DNA of 42,203 nucleotides from positions 1 through 42,203 of IMG/VR virus record IMGVR_UViG_3300021511_000016; one strand, given 5' to 3'. The stretch comes from a virus. Made by a program: the position numbers and the translations under genes. The notes beneath the pieces were generated by a model. That model was not told where the DNA came from, did no database searches, and was given only the letters and a program-made list of their open reading frames with translations. Each line of letters opens with the position of its first letter. The first letter of the stretch is position 1. Shown here piece by piece: positions 7,474 to 15,549 of this stretch.

Positions 7474-8551
7474 AAGCCTTAGTCCACAGTTTAGCACACT
7501 TTTCAGCGTCTCGATTAGTTTTTACCCACTTTAGAGCTGCTTTTCCTACATTTTTTCGAACCTGTGGCTTTGTTAGAAGCGTTTTAAGGGCCTTATAAAA
7601 TTGTTTTGGTGTATTATATGCCAAAGCTGTCACTCCCGGATTGATTTCTTCTTTGTATGGCGTAATATTGCTAACAACCGATGGAATTTCCAGAGCCGCC
7701 ATCTCATACCATTTAATTGCCGACTTGTAATAATTAAAAGGCAAATCTGCTAATGGAATAATTGCAGCATCTAATCTAAATGTTGCCATGCGGTATGGGT
7801 GCGCTTCAAATGGTACCCAACCAAACGCCTCTACCAAATGCTTGTTGTCATCATCTATTAGACCCGGAAAGTGAACACCAATGAAATACATCTTAAATTT
7901 AAACTCTCTTAGCAACTGATTTAATGGTTCCTTGATAGTATATAAATCCTCATAATGTGAAGACCCCCCAGCCCATCCAACCCTCAACTGCTTGTTCGGC
8001 TTTAAAGGTAAAACCTTCCAATTTTCAAAGTTTATACAATTTGGCAAAATAGTTACATTTCTATTATATTGCAAAGCATATTCTGCCAATTTTGGCGTTG
8101 TCACCGTAACCAGATCAACAGCATTGAGTCCTTTTAAATGATGTTCCATCCTTTTTCTATTCTCCTCTCTGTCCCAGCCCAACTTCCCATCTTTCCAAAG
8201 CCACTCTTTAGCATTTTTATCATAAAATTCCTCAACACCATATTCCCTATAATGAGCTGAATATGGAGAAATTATTTCAACATTGTCATCTATGTCCATT
8301 ACAATCTTTGCTGTTAGATTCTCAAGTCCTGGTATTTTAAGGATTTGAGCCAAGCCATCCTCCGCACCAGGCCGCATAAGAATAATATCAGACATAACAA
8401 AGGCTCTTACAACATCTTCCATTACATCCTCGTTCTTATCTATGATATGGACATCGTGTTTTGTGTACTTTTTAATCAGACTAAGTGGCTGTCTGACTCG
8501 ATACCAGCCACATCCACCCATATCTACCGGCAAGCTTAAAACTTTAATCAT
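7406..8551 (-). CDS. GT-B fold glycosyltransferase (GT4-like)
   Basis: This 381-aa protein is predicted to transfer a sugar from a nucleotide-sugar donor. The N-terminal half has the Rossmann start MIKVLSLPVDMGGCGWYRVRQP and an acceptor-side fold with MDIDDNVEII. The second half has LRVGWAGGSSHYEDL (about 189-203) and the donor-site-like stretch SAIKWYEMAALEIPSVVSN (about 297-315) with the conserved acidic residue in KWYE, followed by the usual C-terminal helix cap. The length is normal for the family. It starts in an ATGA overlap with the sulfotransferase gene. The acceptor is unknown, and a virion protein or host glycan is inferred from position in the late operon. Confidence 0.8.
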   Translation of the reverse strand: MIKVLSLPVDMGGCGWYRVRQPLSLIKKYTKHDVHIIDKNEDVMEDVVRAFVMSDIILMRPGAEDGLAQILKIPGLENLTAKIVMDIDDNVEIISPYSAHYREYGVEEFYDKNAKEWLWKDGKLGWDREENRKRMEHHLKGLNAVDLVTVTTPKLAEYALQYNRNVTILPNCINFENWKVLPLKPNKQLRVGWAGGSSHYEDLYTIKEPLNQLLREFKFKMYFIGVHFPGLIDDDNKHLVEAFGWVPFEAHPYRMATFRLDAAIIPLADLPFNYYKSAIKWYEMAALEIPSVVSNITPYKEEINPGVTALAYNTPKQFYKALKTLLTKPQVRKNVGKAALKWVKTNRDAEKCAKLWTKAYGQIISAKRSGNKSKSKARSKS

Positions 8552-9048
8552 TTTACAAAATCCTTTATTAATTTAATTAATCTCTTATTATAAGTATCAT
8601 ATATTTTACCACTCCTGTCAGAAGTAAAATTATCCCGCCTTTTCAAGCTTTCAATAACCCTATCTCTTTTTCTAAATATACAAACCAAATAAACATCATC
8701 TTCCATCAAGTCCAACCAACCCTTTCCTGTAATACAATTCCTAGGATCTTTAAATCCCCACATCTTAGATTTGTACTTATCAACCAAATACTTCATCTGC
8801 GGTTTCTCCTCTTTCATAATCTTATTTACAACTTTAGCCGGAGGAGGCTCTGTCCAAGTCCCCTTGCCCTTACTGATAATAAAAGAGTTCATTACTTGAA
8901 AATCTCTTGTTTCAAATGTTGGTTTATCATCAGCTACAATCTTTATTCCAATAGCTTTAAGGGCTTTAGAAAGCATAGAGGTTCCAGACTGGTGCATGCC
9001 AGCTACAAAATATGTCTTTGGTGATTTATCCCTGATTCGGATTGTCAT
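8548..9048 (-). CDS. Sulfotransferase-like P-loop protein
   Basis: A protein of 166 aa. The phosphosulfate-binding loop is seen as AGMHQSGTSMLSKAL (about 16-30), the form found in the bacterial sulfotransferase family rather than in Walker A kinases, and WGFKDPRN (about 97-104) matches the second conserved element (KDPR). It is shorter than most sulfotransferases (about 250-300 aa), so substrate binding may be reduced or the enzyme may be a minimal type. It overlaps the SDR gene by 23 bp and the GT gene by ATGA, so the three are translated together. Sulfation of the same glycan is the natural reading but unproven. Confidence 0.7.
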   Translation of the reverse strand: MTIRIRDKSPKTYFVAGMHQSGTSMLSKALKAIGIKIVADDKPTFETRDFQVMNSFIISKGKGTWTEPPPAKVVNKIMKEEKPQMKYLVDKYKSKMWGFKDPRNCITGKGWLDLMEDDVYLVCIFRKRDRVIESLKRRDNFTSDRSGKIYDTYNKRLIKLIKDFVK

Positions 9049-9754
9049 ATTGTTTTTTTATCCAATAATATGAACCTGTCGGTAAAGTTCCATTAAACAT
9101 AAAACCAACAATTTGAGCAACATTTTCCGGGGAAAGTCTTGTAGCCACATCTTCTTGCGGAAAAAGTGCATGCCGGTACTGTGTATCAACCCTTGAAGGA
9201 CAAACAGAATATGCTTTTACCTCAGGTCTTTCCTCTGCTATTGCTTGGGTAAGTGTTATAACTCCTACCTTTGATATTGTATAGGCAGACCAGTCCTTAT
9301 AACTATCAAGAGTTGGCCTGGAACTCATATTTACCATTACTCCACCATCGTTCATAAACTCGGAAGCCTCTTTAGTAAGAAGAAACATTGAATCAAGATT
9401 GTAACCCATTACTTCTTTCCACCTTGCAAGAGTGGTATTTCTTATACTTTTCTTTTCATACATCCCGACATTATTAAAAACATAGTCTGCGGACTTTATT
9501 TCTCTCCAAACACCTCTAACACCATTTGGAGTAGTCAGGTCAGCTTTAATAACTCTATGCGGTAATTCTGCGGAAATCCTACCTGTAACTATTGTTTCTG
9601 CTCCCAACTCTTTGCACATATCAGCAACTGCAAGTCCAATACCTTTTGTACCACCAGCCACAAACAACCTTTTGTCTTTCATATCTGGTAGCCATTGATG
9701 CTCAACACCAATTTCCGGCTGACAAAATACTTTTTCCCGTTCAAAATAGCTCAT
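9026..9754 (-). CDS. Short-chain dehydrogenase/reductase (SDR)
   Basis: This 242-aa protein is a classical SDR. It has the dinucleotide motif VAGGTKGIG (about 32-40), NNVG (94-97, in place of NNAG), a catalytic serine in NMSSRP (about 144-145), and YTISK (158-162) with catalytic Tyr and Lys. The length is typical. The substrate cannot be told from sequence. Next to a TagD-like cytidylyltransferase and a LicD/fukutin-like transferase, reduction of a sugar phosphate to an alditol phosphate is attractive, as in CDP-ribitol synthesis, but this is inference. A residue-25 methionine is an alternative start. Confidence 0.8.
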   Translation of the reverse strand: MSYFEREKVFCQPEIGVEHQWLPDMKDKRLFVAGGTKGIGLAVADMCKELGAETIVTGRISAELPHRVIKADLTTPNGVRGVWREIKSADYVFNNVGMYEKKSIRNTTLARWKEVMGYNLDSMFLLTKEASEFMNDGGVMVNMSSRPTLDSYKDWSAYTISKVGVITLTQAIAEERPEVKAYSVCPSRVDTQYRHALFPQEDVATRLSPENVAQIVGFMFNGTLPTGSYYWIKKQYDNPNQG

Positions 9755-9778
9755 ATAATATAATCTTTTAAGTAAGCT

Positions 9779-10204
9779 TCAAAGGTCACCATTTTCTATT
9801 CCTTTTTTAATTGAACTTGTTGATATTCCTTCTGTGTAGGGAACATAGACAAGTTCTATTCCTAAGTATTCCAGATCCTCTGGTGTCATTTCCATCTGCT
9901 TGTAATAATCCTTTTTAACCCAATCAGTACCGACAACCAATATGCAGGGAGCCAATTTTTGCATTTGCTTCCTAAAACCGTATCTAGTATTCTTTAGCAC
10001 TTGAACGACATAAGTGCTAGATTCTAGTATCTTTTTTCTGTGTTTGTAAGGAAATGCTGGTTTCTTTTTATATTCAGTTACAAATTCATCTGTATTTAAA
10101 AGGACTGTAACGCCCTTTCCATCAGATATGGCATTACATCTTTCCAATAACTTTACATGACCATAGTGAAATAAATCAAACACTCCTGCTGTTACAACTC
10201 TCAT
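9779..10204 (-). CDS. TagD-like nucleotidyl (cytidylyl) transferase
   Basis: A 141-aa protein that should join CTP with a small phosphate ester (glycerol-3-phosphate, phosphocholine or similar) to give a CDP-activated compound. The family signature HxGH is HYGH (13-16) after VTAGVFDLF, GTDW lies at about 92-95, and the C-terminal motif is TEGISTSSIK (124-133). The usual Arg just before this last motif is Tyr here, a small departure. The length is that of TagD. The start is chosen at 10202-10204, overlapping the LicD stop as ATGA, with a good ribosome site (GGGAGG) before it. Pairing with LicD argues for a CDP-dependent transfer. Confidence 0.82.
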   Translation of the reverse strand: MRVVTAGVFDLFHYGHVKLLERCNAISDGKGVTVLLNTDEFVTEYKKKPAFPYKHRKKILESSTYVVQVLKNTRYGFRKQMQKLAPCILVVGTDWVKKDYYKQMEMTPEDLEYLGIELVYVPYTEGISTSSIKKGIENGDL

Positions 10205-10827
10205 AAGTCCTCCCAAAGCGTCAAATGATTCGCATCCTTTACCCAATCATCTTTTTTCTTCTTAGGTGTTTTCCAATCCTTTCCAAATCTCCACTCCAAG
10301 AACTTTTCAAGCGGCTTAGGTGTCGGATAAGTAACTCCTTTAAATTTTATCTTTCCCAACTTCTTTATGAATTTCAATGGTTTTTTTATTATTCCTTCAG
10401 CACTCCAATTAATACCAAAATCATACCCAGGATATTCATGATAAAAATAAATATCAAACAAGACCTCATGGTTATTCTGATCCATAAAAACCATCTGCAT
10501 CGGTCTGTTTTTTACAACCGTTGTATAAACACAAGGCATTGATACTCTAGCCATTTTTCTTGTAAGCTTCTTTACCTGTTTATAAACATCCCAATATATA
10601 TCAACCAGTACGCAAATATCTATATCAGTATCATGATCTATTAACTTCTTGTCCCTATAAATTCCCAACAAGTTTCCGGAAGTGATCCAATAATGATATC
10701 CCAACTCCTCCAATATTTTACAACCCCGCTCCATAGTCTTTTCAGCATTTTTCCCTTTAATATCTGTAACTTTAAAAGAGAAATGTTTTCTTGTAACTAT
10801 ATCGCTTTTTTTAATATCCGGTATCAT
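10201..10827 (-). CDS. LicD/fukutin-family phosphotransferase
   Basis: The protein has 208 aa. The diagnostic core ITSGNLLGIYRDKKLIDHDT (about 48-67) running into DIDICV gives the SGxLLGxxR and DxDxD elements of the LicD family, a nucleotidyltransferase-like fold that moves phosphocholine or alditol phosphate from a CDP carrier to a glycan. Known members include LicD (phosphocholine) and human FKRP/fukutin (ribitol phosphate). The start at 10825-10827 makes an ATGA overlap with the upstream gene. The CDP donor is probably made by the adjacent cytidylyltransferase. The acceptor is not known. Confidence 0.8.
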   Translation of the reverse strand: MIPDIKKSDIVTRKHFSFKVTDIKGKNAEKTMERGCKILEELGYHYWITSGNLLGIYRDKKLIDHDTDIDICVLVDIYWDVYKQVKKLTRKMARVSMPCVYTTVVKNRPMQMVFMDQNNHEVLFDIYFYHEYPGYDFGINWSAEGIIKKPLKFIKKLGKIKFKGVTYPTPKPLEKFLEWRFGKDWKTPKKKKDDWVKDANHLTLWEDL

Positions 10828-11189
10828 ATTTTTTTCACCACCCACCAGGGTTTTACCAATTCATGCTGTGCGGCTTTTTTAAAAATCTTCTTGTCTGTTA
10901 GCCAATCTGGACCATACAGTGTCGTCAAAACAGTATTAACAAAATCATAGACATGTGCATTTGGAAATTCCAATATTTTCTTACGAACATTACCTTTACT
11001 TCCTTTTTCAAACTCTCCTGATTTTCTCCAGCCACGGTAGATAGAAGCTATTTCCGGGTCGTTATAAACACGATAAATTTGTTCTCTTATCTTCTTGTTG
11101 TATTTATCTGCTAAGGCATTGAGCGACATCCTTAATCTAAGATCTGGAGTTACTTCGGAGTATCCATCAGTTTTACTCTTACTTGACAT
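10824..11189 (-). CDS. Hypothetical protein heading the decoration cassette
   Basis: This 121-aa basic protein is not recognised. It has a helical N-terminal half (LRLRMSLNALADKYNKKIRE) and a compact C-terminal part with several aromatic residues (YGPDWLTDKK, PWWVVKKI). It is the first gene after the capsid gene and its terminator-like hairpin, and is coupled to the LicD gene by ATGA. It may act with the cassette, but nothing in the sequence proves it. Confidence 0.55.
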   Translation of the reverse strand: MSSKSKTDGYSEVTPDLRLRMSLNALADKYNKKIREQIYRVYNDPEIASIYRGWRKSGEFEKGSKGNVRKKILEFPNAHVYDFVNTVLTTLYGPDWLTDKKIFKKAAQHELVKPWWVVKKI

Positions 11190-11221
11190 ATATTCATAGT
11201 ATCATAAAGAAACATAAAATG

Positions 11222-11247
11222 AAAAGAGGCGCAGATGATAGCGCCCC
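11222..11247 (-). terminator. Hairpin with U-tract downstream of the major capsid gene
   Basis: A 7-bp GC-rich stem (11241-11247 with 11226-11232, one G-T pair) is followed on the minus strand by TTTTCATTTT. It probably lowers or ends read-through from the highly expressed capsid gene into the decoration cassette. A weak extended -10 (TGG-TATAGC) lies upstream near 11270. The rest of 11190-11284 holds nothing else that I can see. Confidence 0.7.
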
Positions 11248-11284
11248 TTAGTATAGTGAGTAATAAAGCTATACCAGACTTCTT

Positions 11285-12178
11285 TTAGCTTGATGCAAGT
11301 GTAGTAATCTGACCACTTGCGGCTTCGTTTCTCGATTGCAAGGTAAGCTCGCCGACTAACGCTCCACGCCTAGAGTCTGAGACATTTGCAACATCTTCAA
11401 CTTTAATACCTCGGAGCATAGCCACGTTCCACATGTCCCTTTGCAGAACTGCAACAACAGTTGCGGTCATGAAAGGATCAAGCTCTATTCGCTGCACACC
11501 GAAATCTGAGTAGTAAACAGAGACATAATTTCTAAGTTCACCATCAGCTTTCATTTCTACGTACCTGGTATTCTCAGATGAGAAAGCAGATATTTGCCTC
11601 TTTTGGTAACCATTTACATAAGTGTAATCCGGTCTTCCACCAGCTGTCCAAATTGTTTGCAAAAGATCATTGTACATATCTTCTGTCAAAGCGTCTGCCG
11701 AACCAGTACCAGTCTCTACGTTTGTAGTCATGTAAGCAAGAATACCTTTAAGTTCTCTTGCTGTACCTGAAGCACCCGAATTACCAGTTCCAGTAATAAG
11801 TGCTGCTTCTACGTCGGTTGCAATTTCTTTCATCCTTTTCTCCAATTGATATTGGAACTCGTCTTCAAGACCTGCAACTGAGACTGCCCTTTGAGTTTCA
11901 GAAACCTCAATGGTTTTGCTGAAAATCTGGGTATAGTTACCGTCTCGTGTTCTAACGGCCGGAAGTGCAAATGCGAAATCTTGACCCTCTTTTTGGGCGT
12001 TTGCACTACCTGTATCGAGTGTGTCAATTTGCCACTCATGATAAGTAGCTCTTGCTTGTGCTTTTCCGAAACCAGAGAACAAAGGAGTTTCATGGCGTGT
12101 AATTGTAGAAATTAAGTCAGTTAAATCCTCCCTATCACCAACGGCTAAATAGGTTCCTAGTGCTGTAGCTGTAGCCAT
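11285..12178 (-). CDS. Major capsid protein, SU10 type
   Basis: A 297-aa protein forming the head shell. The N-terminal pattern DLTDLISTITRHETPLFSGF (about 17-36) followed by HEWQIDTL and SKTIEVSETQRAVS is the hallmark of the SU10-like HK97-fold capsid family of short-tailed phages. The C-terminal part has DMWNVAMLRGIKVEDVA and LQSRNEAASGQIT, also typical. It has the strongest ribosome site of the region (GGGAGGTGA, 8 nt from ATG), as expected for an abundant protein. It lies just downstream of the scaffold gene in the usual portal-scaffold-capsid order. Confidence 0.9.
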   Translation of the reverse strand: MATATALGTYLAVGDREDLTDLISTITRHETPLFSGFGKAQARATYHEWQIDTLDTGSANAQKEGQDFAFALPAVRTRDGNYTQIFSKTIEVSETQRAVSVAGLEDEFQYQLEKRMKEIATDVEAALITGTGNSGASGTARELKGILAYMTTNVETGTGSADALTEDMYNDLLQTIWTAGGRPDYTYVNGYQKRQISAFSSENTRYVEMKADGELRNYVSVYYSDFGVQRIELDPFMTATVVAVLQRDMWNVAMLRGIKVEDVANVSDSRRGALVGELTLQSRNEAASGQITTLASS

Positions 12179-12197
12179 ATATTATTCACCTCCCTTC

Positions 12198-12953
12198 TTA
12201 GCTGGTCTTGAGGGCTTTTTTAGTAATACGCTTTAACAATGTGTTCTTTGCAGCGGTGTCACCTTCTAAAACTGCCTTTTTAAGGTCTGCATCACTAACA
12301 CCAGCCTCCGCCCCTGTACCTGTGGAAGCTTCTGTCTGAATACCTTCTGATTTGTTCAGGGCTTGCTTGATTTGCCAGTCCGTCAACGCTTTTTCGTTCA
12401 GTATCTTGTATGCGGCTTCAGGATCACCTATTTGTCTATCAAGAGCAAATTTTACAACCTTATTCTTATCAAACTTAGGTCTTCCGTCCTCTCCGTCGTA
12501 TACGTTCTCTAACCGAGATAGTTCCTGTTTTAGAGCGTCATCATCATCTTTCTGACGCAGCATTTCCTGAACTTCCTCTCTTGGTACAAATCCCATTTCC
12601 TCGATGGTCTTTTTGATCTGTTCTTTTTGAGCTAATCCTGGCGCACCAGAAGTTTGCTCTTGAGAAGTAGATCTACCTTCAAGTTCTTGGACTTTTGCTT
12701 CCAATTCAGCTACTTTCTTGCGCTCTGCATCTCTTTGTTGTCTGAACTTACTCAGACGAATAGAATAATTCTCAGGCGCACCACTATCCACTTCGGTATC
12801 AGCAGCGCTTGCCGACTCCTCTGCTTCAGTAGCCGTTTCTTTCCCGCCTGACGATTCAGCGACAGGGGTATCGGTTTCCCCCGTGGTTGGTGTAGGAGCA
12901 GAATCGCCACCTTCACCGACCCTTACGTCTTCGCCCTGTGATTCATCTTTCAT
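12198..12953 (-). CDS. Scaffold protein
   Basis: This 251-aa, highly acidic N-terminal protein (residues 1-60, with many E, S, T and D) has a central coiled coil (about 65-95 and 110-150) and a basic C-terminal end (KNTLLKRITKKALKTS). This charge layout and the position directly between portal and major capsid genes are those of phage scaffolding proteins, which guide shell assembly and leave. The ribosome site AAAGGGGGTGA before the start is strong. Confidence 0.8.
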   Translation of the reverse strand: MKDESQGEDVRVGEGGDSAPTPTTGETDTPVAESSGGKETATEAEESASAADTEVDSGAPENYSIRLSKFRQQRDAERKKVAELEAKVQELEGRSTSQEQTSGAPGLAQKEQIKKTIEEMGFVPREEVQEMLRQKDDDDALKQELSRLENVYDGEDGRPKFDKNKVVKFALDRQIGDPEAAYKILNEKALTDWQIKQALNKSEGIQTEASTGTGAEAGVSDADLKKAVLEGDTAAKNTLLKRITKKALKTS

Positions 12954-13033
12954 GTAATCACCCCCTTTCTATTGTTCTACAATTTTTACGTTGATTGGCA
13001 ACGGCTAAACTATAGATAAGCCTTGGGCGGCGC

Positions 13034-13078
13034 TTCCCAAGCGGAAACCATCAAGTCTTTGATGACTTTCGCTTGGAA
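13034..13078 (-). other. Long hairpin between portal and scaffold genes
   Basis: Right after the portal stop codon the two arms (13061-13078 and 13034-13052) pair over roughly 16 bp with two single-base bulges and a small internal loop. No T-tract follows, so it is not an intrinsic terminator. A site for RNase III-like processing or for mRNA stabilisation between portal (low copy) and scaffold/capsid (high copy) is a reasonable guess. The remaining bases 12954-13033 hold only the scaffold ribosome site. Confidence 0.55.
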
Positions 13079-14992
13079 TTAACCTCCAGGATTTGTTTGT
13101 TGAGCTACTGTTGCTCTAAAAACTTGTATTGCTCTAAGTGTTGCAGAGTCTAAGCTTTGTGCTTCCTCTGACTCAAGATACTCATCAATGTAAGCTATAA
13201 AATCAGCTCCAACAGCTTGTGGAGGTTGCGGCTCCGCGCCATTAACTATTGCTTTGAGTGCTGCTATTGCCTCTAACCTTCCACTTGGCACTGGGCCTGC
13301 CGGTTGAGGATTTGATTGATTTGCTACTTCTATTTGAGTTGCAGCATTTTCGAGCTTCTCTTTTCTGGTCTTTTGAATAACCTGTGAAACCGAACCAATA
13401 TTATACCCTTCCAATAAAGTTTCTTGGTCAATTGCTTGTAACTGGTATAGCTCTTTTAAGACTTCACGCTTTGCCTCATTAGTCTGAGCAAGCCAGGAAG
13501 TAATCTTAACATCTACAATATTGTTTGGTTTAATGACAAGCGCACCTTCTGGCTTATTGCTGGCACTTGAACCGATCACCTTTGTAAATTCCCTTTGCCC
13601 GCCGGTTGTAACAGTAATAACATTTCTGGCAAACTGGTATTTCTTTGATGCTAAGTAAAGAACATATTCATATACTTCCTCCAAAAACTCCTCCACGTTC
13701 TCAACTACTTCTGAGAGGTTATTCATGTCTCCTATTTGAAGCGCTTCCACACCTCTACCTGACTTAACGCCGGTCGGAACCCTGCCAAGCATCGCATCAT
13801 GGCTTCCACCAATATCCTCAATGTATCTATTAACGTTCTCAATCTGTTTAAAGATAACAGCAGACAGTGGCCGGATATCTGCCTGGTTCACATCAAAACC
13901 CCGCTTTTTCTCAATTATTTGTCCGTGTGCATTATTAATAATCCTAACTCCTGCATTTTTATCAGCCACCCACTTACCCTTATTCATAATATCGTTCCAC
14001 TCGGCAATCGAAGATTCCAACCTATCCAAAAGCTTATTGGGAGAAATAAGGTTCTTAACCCAGCCTTGCCCATACATTGAAAGAGGTTCAATATCTGAAC
14101 TGAGTCTGAAGAAAGGTATTCTATCAACCTTGGCATCTTCGGGTTGTCTGATTATTCTATTCCCGGCAACAGCGGCAATCATTATCTTGGGAACTTTCCT
14201 GGTCTTTTTAACTTTCTTTTTACCAACCTTTTCCTCGTATTCCTCGTCTTCATAAGATCTATACCAGTGTTCTCTGACAATTACTGTTTCACCCTCTTTG
14301 TCCTCATTGAAATCTGACATCCCTTTCTCTGATTGAAGAAATCTTGCTTTTAATGACGAAGCAGACAAAAGATCATCCGTCTTCATATCATCAGGAATAT
14401 CATACTTTGGATCCCTTCTTAGGTCTTCCACATTTCTTCTAACTGCCAAAATTGCATATCTTGCCTCTGAAGGGTCTCTTGCTACCGGATCCCAATATAG
14501 ATCATATGGGTCTACTTCATTTACAACAATTTCTTTTTTTACATTATCAAAAAGTACCTGCCAATAACCCACTGAATATTTCAGCGCATGCCAAAGGGTT
14601 CCTTTAAGTTTCCTTCTAAGGCGCTGTTTATCATGAAAAAAGTCCAGGAACCTGTTTAGCTTATTTGTTTCTTCAACATTTTCTTCTGTCAGGTCATCTG
14701 GGGTTGCTTCTGCACGGGGTCTGCTTCTTAGTACAAAGTTCCTAACTGAACGAAGCGTGGAAAATACTTTGTTAATTACTATCTTTACTTGCCCTTTTTC
14801 TTTAACAGAGGAAACTATTTGCTGGGTATCATTGTCCCACCTGGCATAATGATTACCAGATACAAACAGATCATAAGTAAACCACTTCCAGTCAAACTCA
14901 TTACGATTATTCTGCGCAGATTGCCACTCCCTGTCCAAGCGAGCCTTTAATGCGCTGTCTTGTTTAATTTCCTTCTCCTTCTTTTTCGCCAT
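13079..14992 (-). CDS. Portal protein, P22-like
   Basis: A 637-aa portal, the dodecameric ring at the head vertex through which DNA is packed and ejected. The N-terminal half has WKWFTYDLFVSGNHYARWDN and VINKVFSTLRSVRNFVLRSR, and then VNEVDPYDLYWDPVARDPSEA (about 155-175), a pattern typical of P22-like portals. The crown/helical part includes GSHDAMLGRVPTGVKSGRGVE. The last third is helical and Q/A-rich. The length is normal. The gene starts inside the end of the preceding small membrane-protein gene. Confidence 0.88.
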   Translation of the reverse strand: MAKKKEKEIKQDSALKARLDREWQSAQNNRNEFDWKWFTYDLFVSGNHYARWDNDTQQIVSSVKEKGQVKIVINKVFSTLRSVRNFVLRSRPRAEATPDDLTEENVEETNKLNRFLDFFHDKQRLRRKLKGTLWHALKYSVGYWQVLFDNVKKEIVVNEVDPYDLYWDPVARDPSEARYAILAVRRNVEDLRRDPKYDIPDDMKTDDLLSASSLKARFLQSEKGMSDFNEDKEGETVIVREHWYRSYEDEEYEEKVGKKKVKKTRKVPKIMIAAVAGNRIIRQPEDAKVDRIPFFRLSSDIEPLSMYGQGWVKNLISPNKLLDRLESSIAEWNDIMNKGKWVADKNAGVRIINNAHGQIIEKKRGFDVNQADIRPLSAVIFKQIENVNRYIEDIGGSHDAMLGRVPTGVKSGRGVEALQIGDMNNLSEVVENVEEFLEEVYEYVLYLASKKYQFARNVITVTTGGQREFTKVIGSSASNKPEGALVIKPNNIVDVKITSWLAQTNEAKREVLKELYQLQAIDQETLLEGYNIGSVSQVIQKTRKEKLENAATQIEVANQSNPQPAGPVPSGRLEAIAALKAIVNGAEPQPPQAVGADFIAYIDEYLESEEAQSLDSATLRAIQVFRATVAQQTNPGG

Positions 14993-15194
14993 ATAATTTA
15001 TCCTTTACTTCTTCCAAAGGGACGAGACTTTCCTCATCTTCACCATAATCGTTTTCTTCTGGAGTTTCCACGTCTTTAAAATCCGAATAATCCCTAGACA
15101 TAATCCGGTCAAGTAGTTTTTGCCTTTCTTTATATGTCGCATACTCTCTTATTAATAGTAGCGACGTTAGTATTGAAATTATTAAGATTTCCAT
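14964..15194 (-). CDS. Small membrane protein between terminase and portal
   Basis: A protein of 76 aa. The N-terminus (MEILIISILTSLLLIREY) is one membrane segment, followed by a basic helix and an acidic tail (residues 40-76). It overlaps the portal gene by 29 bp. It is the first gene after a promoter-plus-hairpin leader. It could anchor portal or procapsid to the membrane or be an unrelated small late protein. No family is recognised. Confidence 0.6.
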   Translation of the reverse strand: MEILIISILTSLLLIREYATYKERQKLLDRIMSRDYSDFKDVETPEENDYGEDEESLVPLEEVKDKLYGEKEGEGN

Positions 15195-15202
15195 AAATCA
15201 AA

Positions 15203-15230
15203 TAGGGACCCTTCCTCCCAAGAGTCCCTA
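15203..15230 (-). terminator. Leader hairpin before the 14964-15194 gene
   Basis: A perfect 7-bp stem (15224-15230 with 15203-15209) with a 14-nt loop is followed by a T-rich stretch (TATTTGATTT) that reaches the ATG at 15192-15194. No Shine-Dalgarno is present between hairpin and start. It lies downstream of the promoter at 15245-15273. Confidence 0.65.
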
Positions 15231-15244
15231 ATATGAACTTATTT

Positions 15245-15273
15245 ATCTTATCCTGATTTTATATCTGTGTCAA
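15245..15273 (-). promoter_or_regulatory. Late promoter (TTGACA-17-TAAGAT)
   Basis: The -35 TTGACA (15268-15273) and -10 TAAGAT (15245-15250) are separated by 17 bp, beginning one base after the stop codon of the 15274-15549 gene. Transcription would start near 15238 and give a leader of about 44 nt made mainly of the hairpin. Confidence 0.6.
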
Positions 15274-15549
15274 TTATTTCACTTTTTTTGATTCAGTCTT
15301 GTTTTCAACTTTTATTGCGAACCCGTCTTTATGTACTTCACGACTCGTCATTTGCTGAGTATAGTATACATGATTAATCTTTCCTCTTTGGTAAGTGATC
15401 TTTATTTCTCCAAAGGCTGATTTATCTGCCATATCCAGCATTTTATATATAGTTTCCCAAAGAAATTTGTCCCATTTACCCAATTGATGCAATTTATAGA
15501 TCTTAGGGAAATACACCTCCAAATCTTTTTCGAATTTAGTTTTTTCCAT
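15274..15549 (-). CDS. Hypothetical protein after the large terminase
   Basis: A 91-aa protein starting MEKTKFEKDLEVYFPKIYKL (the longer reading overlaps terminase in another frame and is rejected). It has an N-terminal helical region and a C-terminal part of short strands (GEIKITYQRGKINHVYYTQQ). It overlaps the end of the terminase gene by 14 bp. The function is unknown. Confidence 0.6.
   Translation of the reverse strand: MEKTKFEKDLEVYFPKIYKLHQLGKWDKFLWETIYKMLDMADKSAFGEIKITYQRGKINHVYYTQQMTSREVHKDGFAIKVENKTESKKVK

Noticed and set aside
7406-10827. Host-derived morons picked up by recent transfer
   Set aside because: Base composition, gene overlaps and direction match the flanking phage genes, so a recent insertion is not visible.
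11830-12093. 87-codon frame inside the capsid gene
   Set aside because: Out-of-frame shadow of the major capsid gene with no ribosome site.
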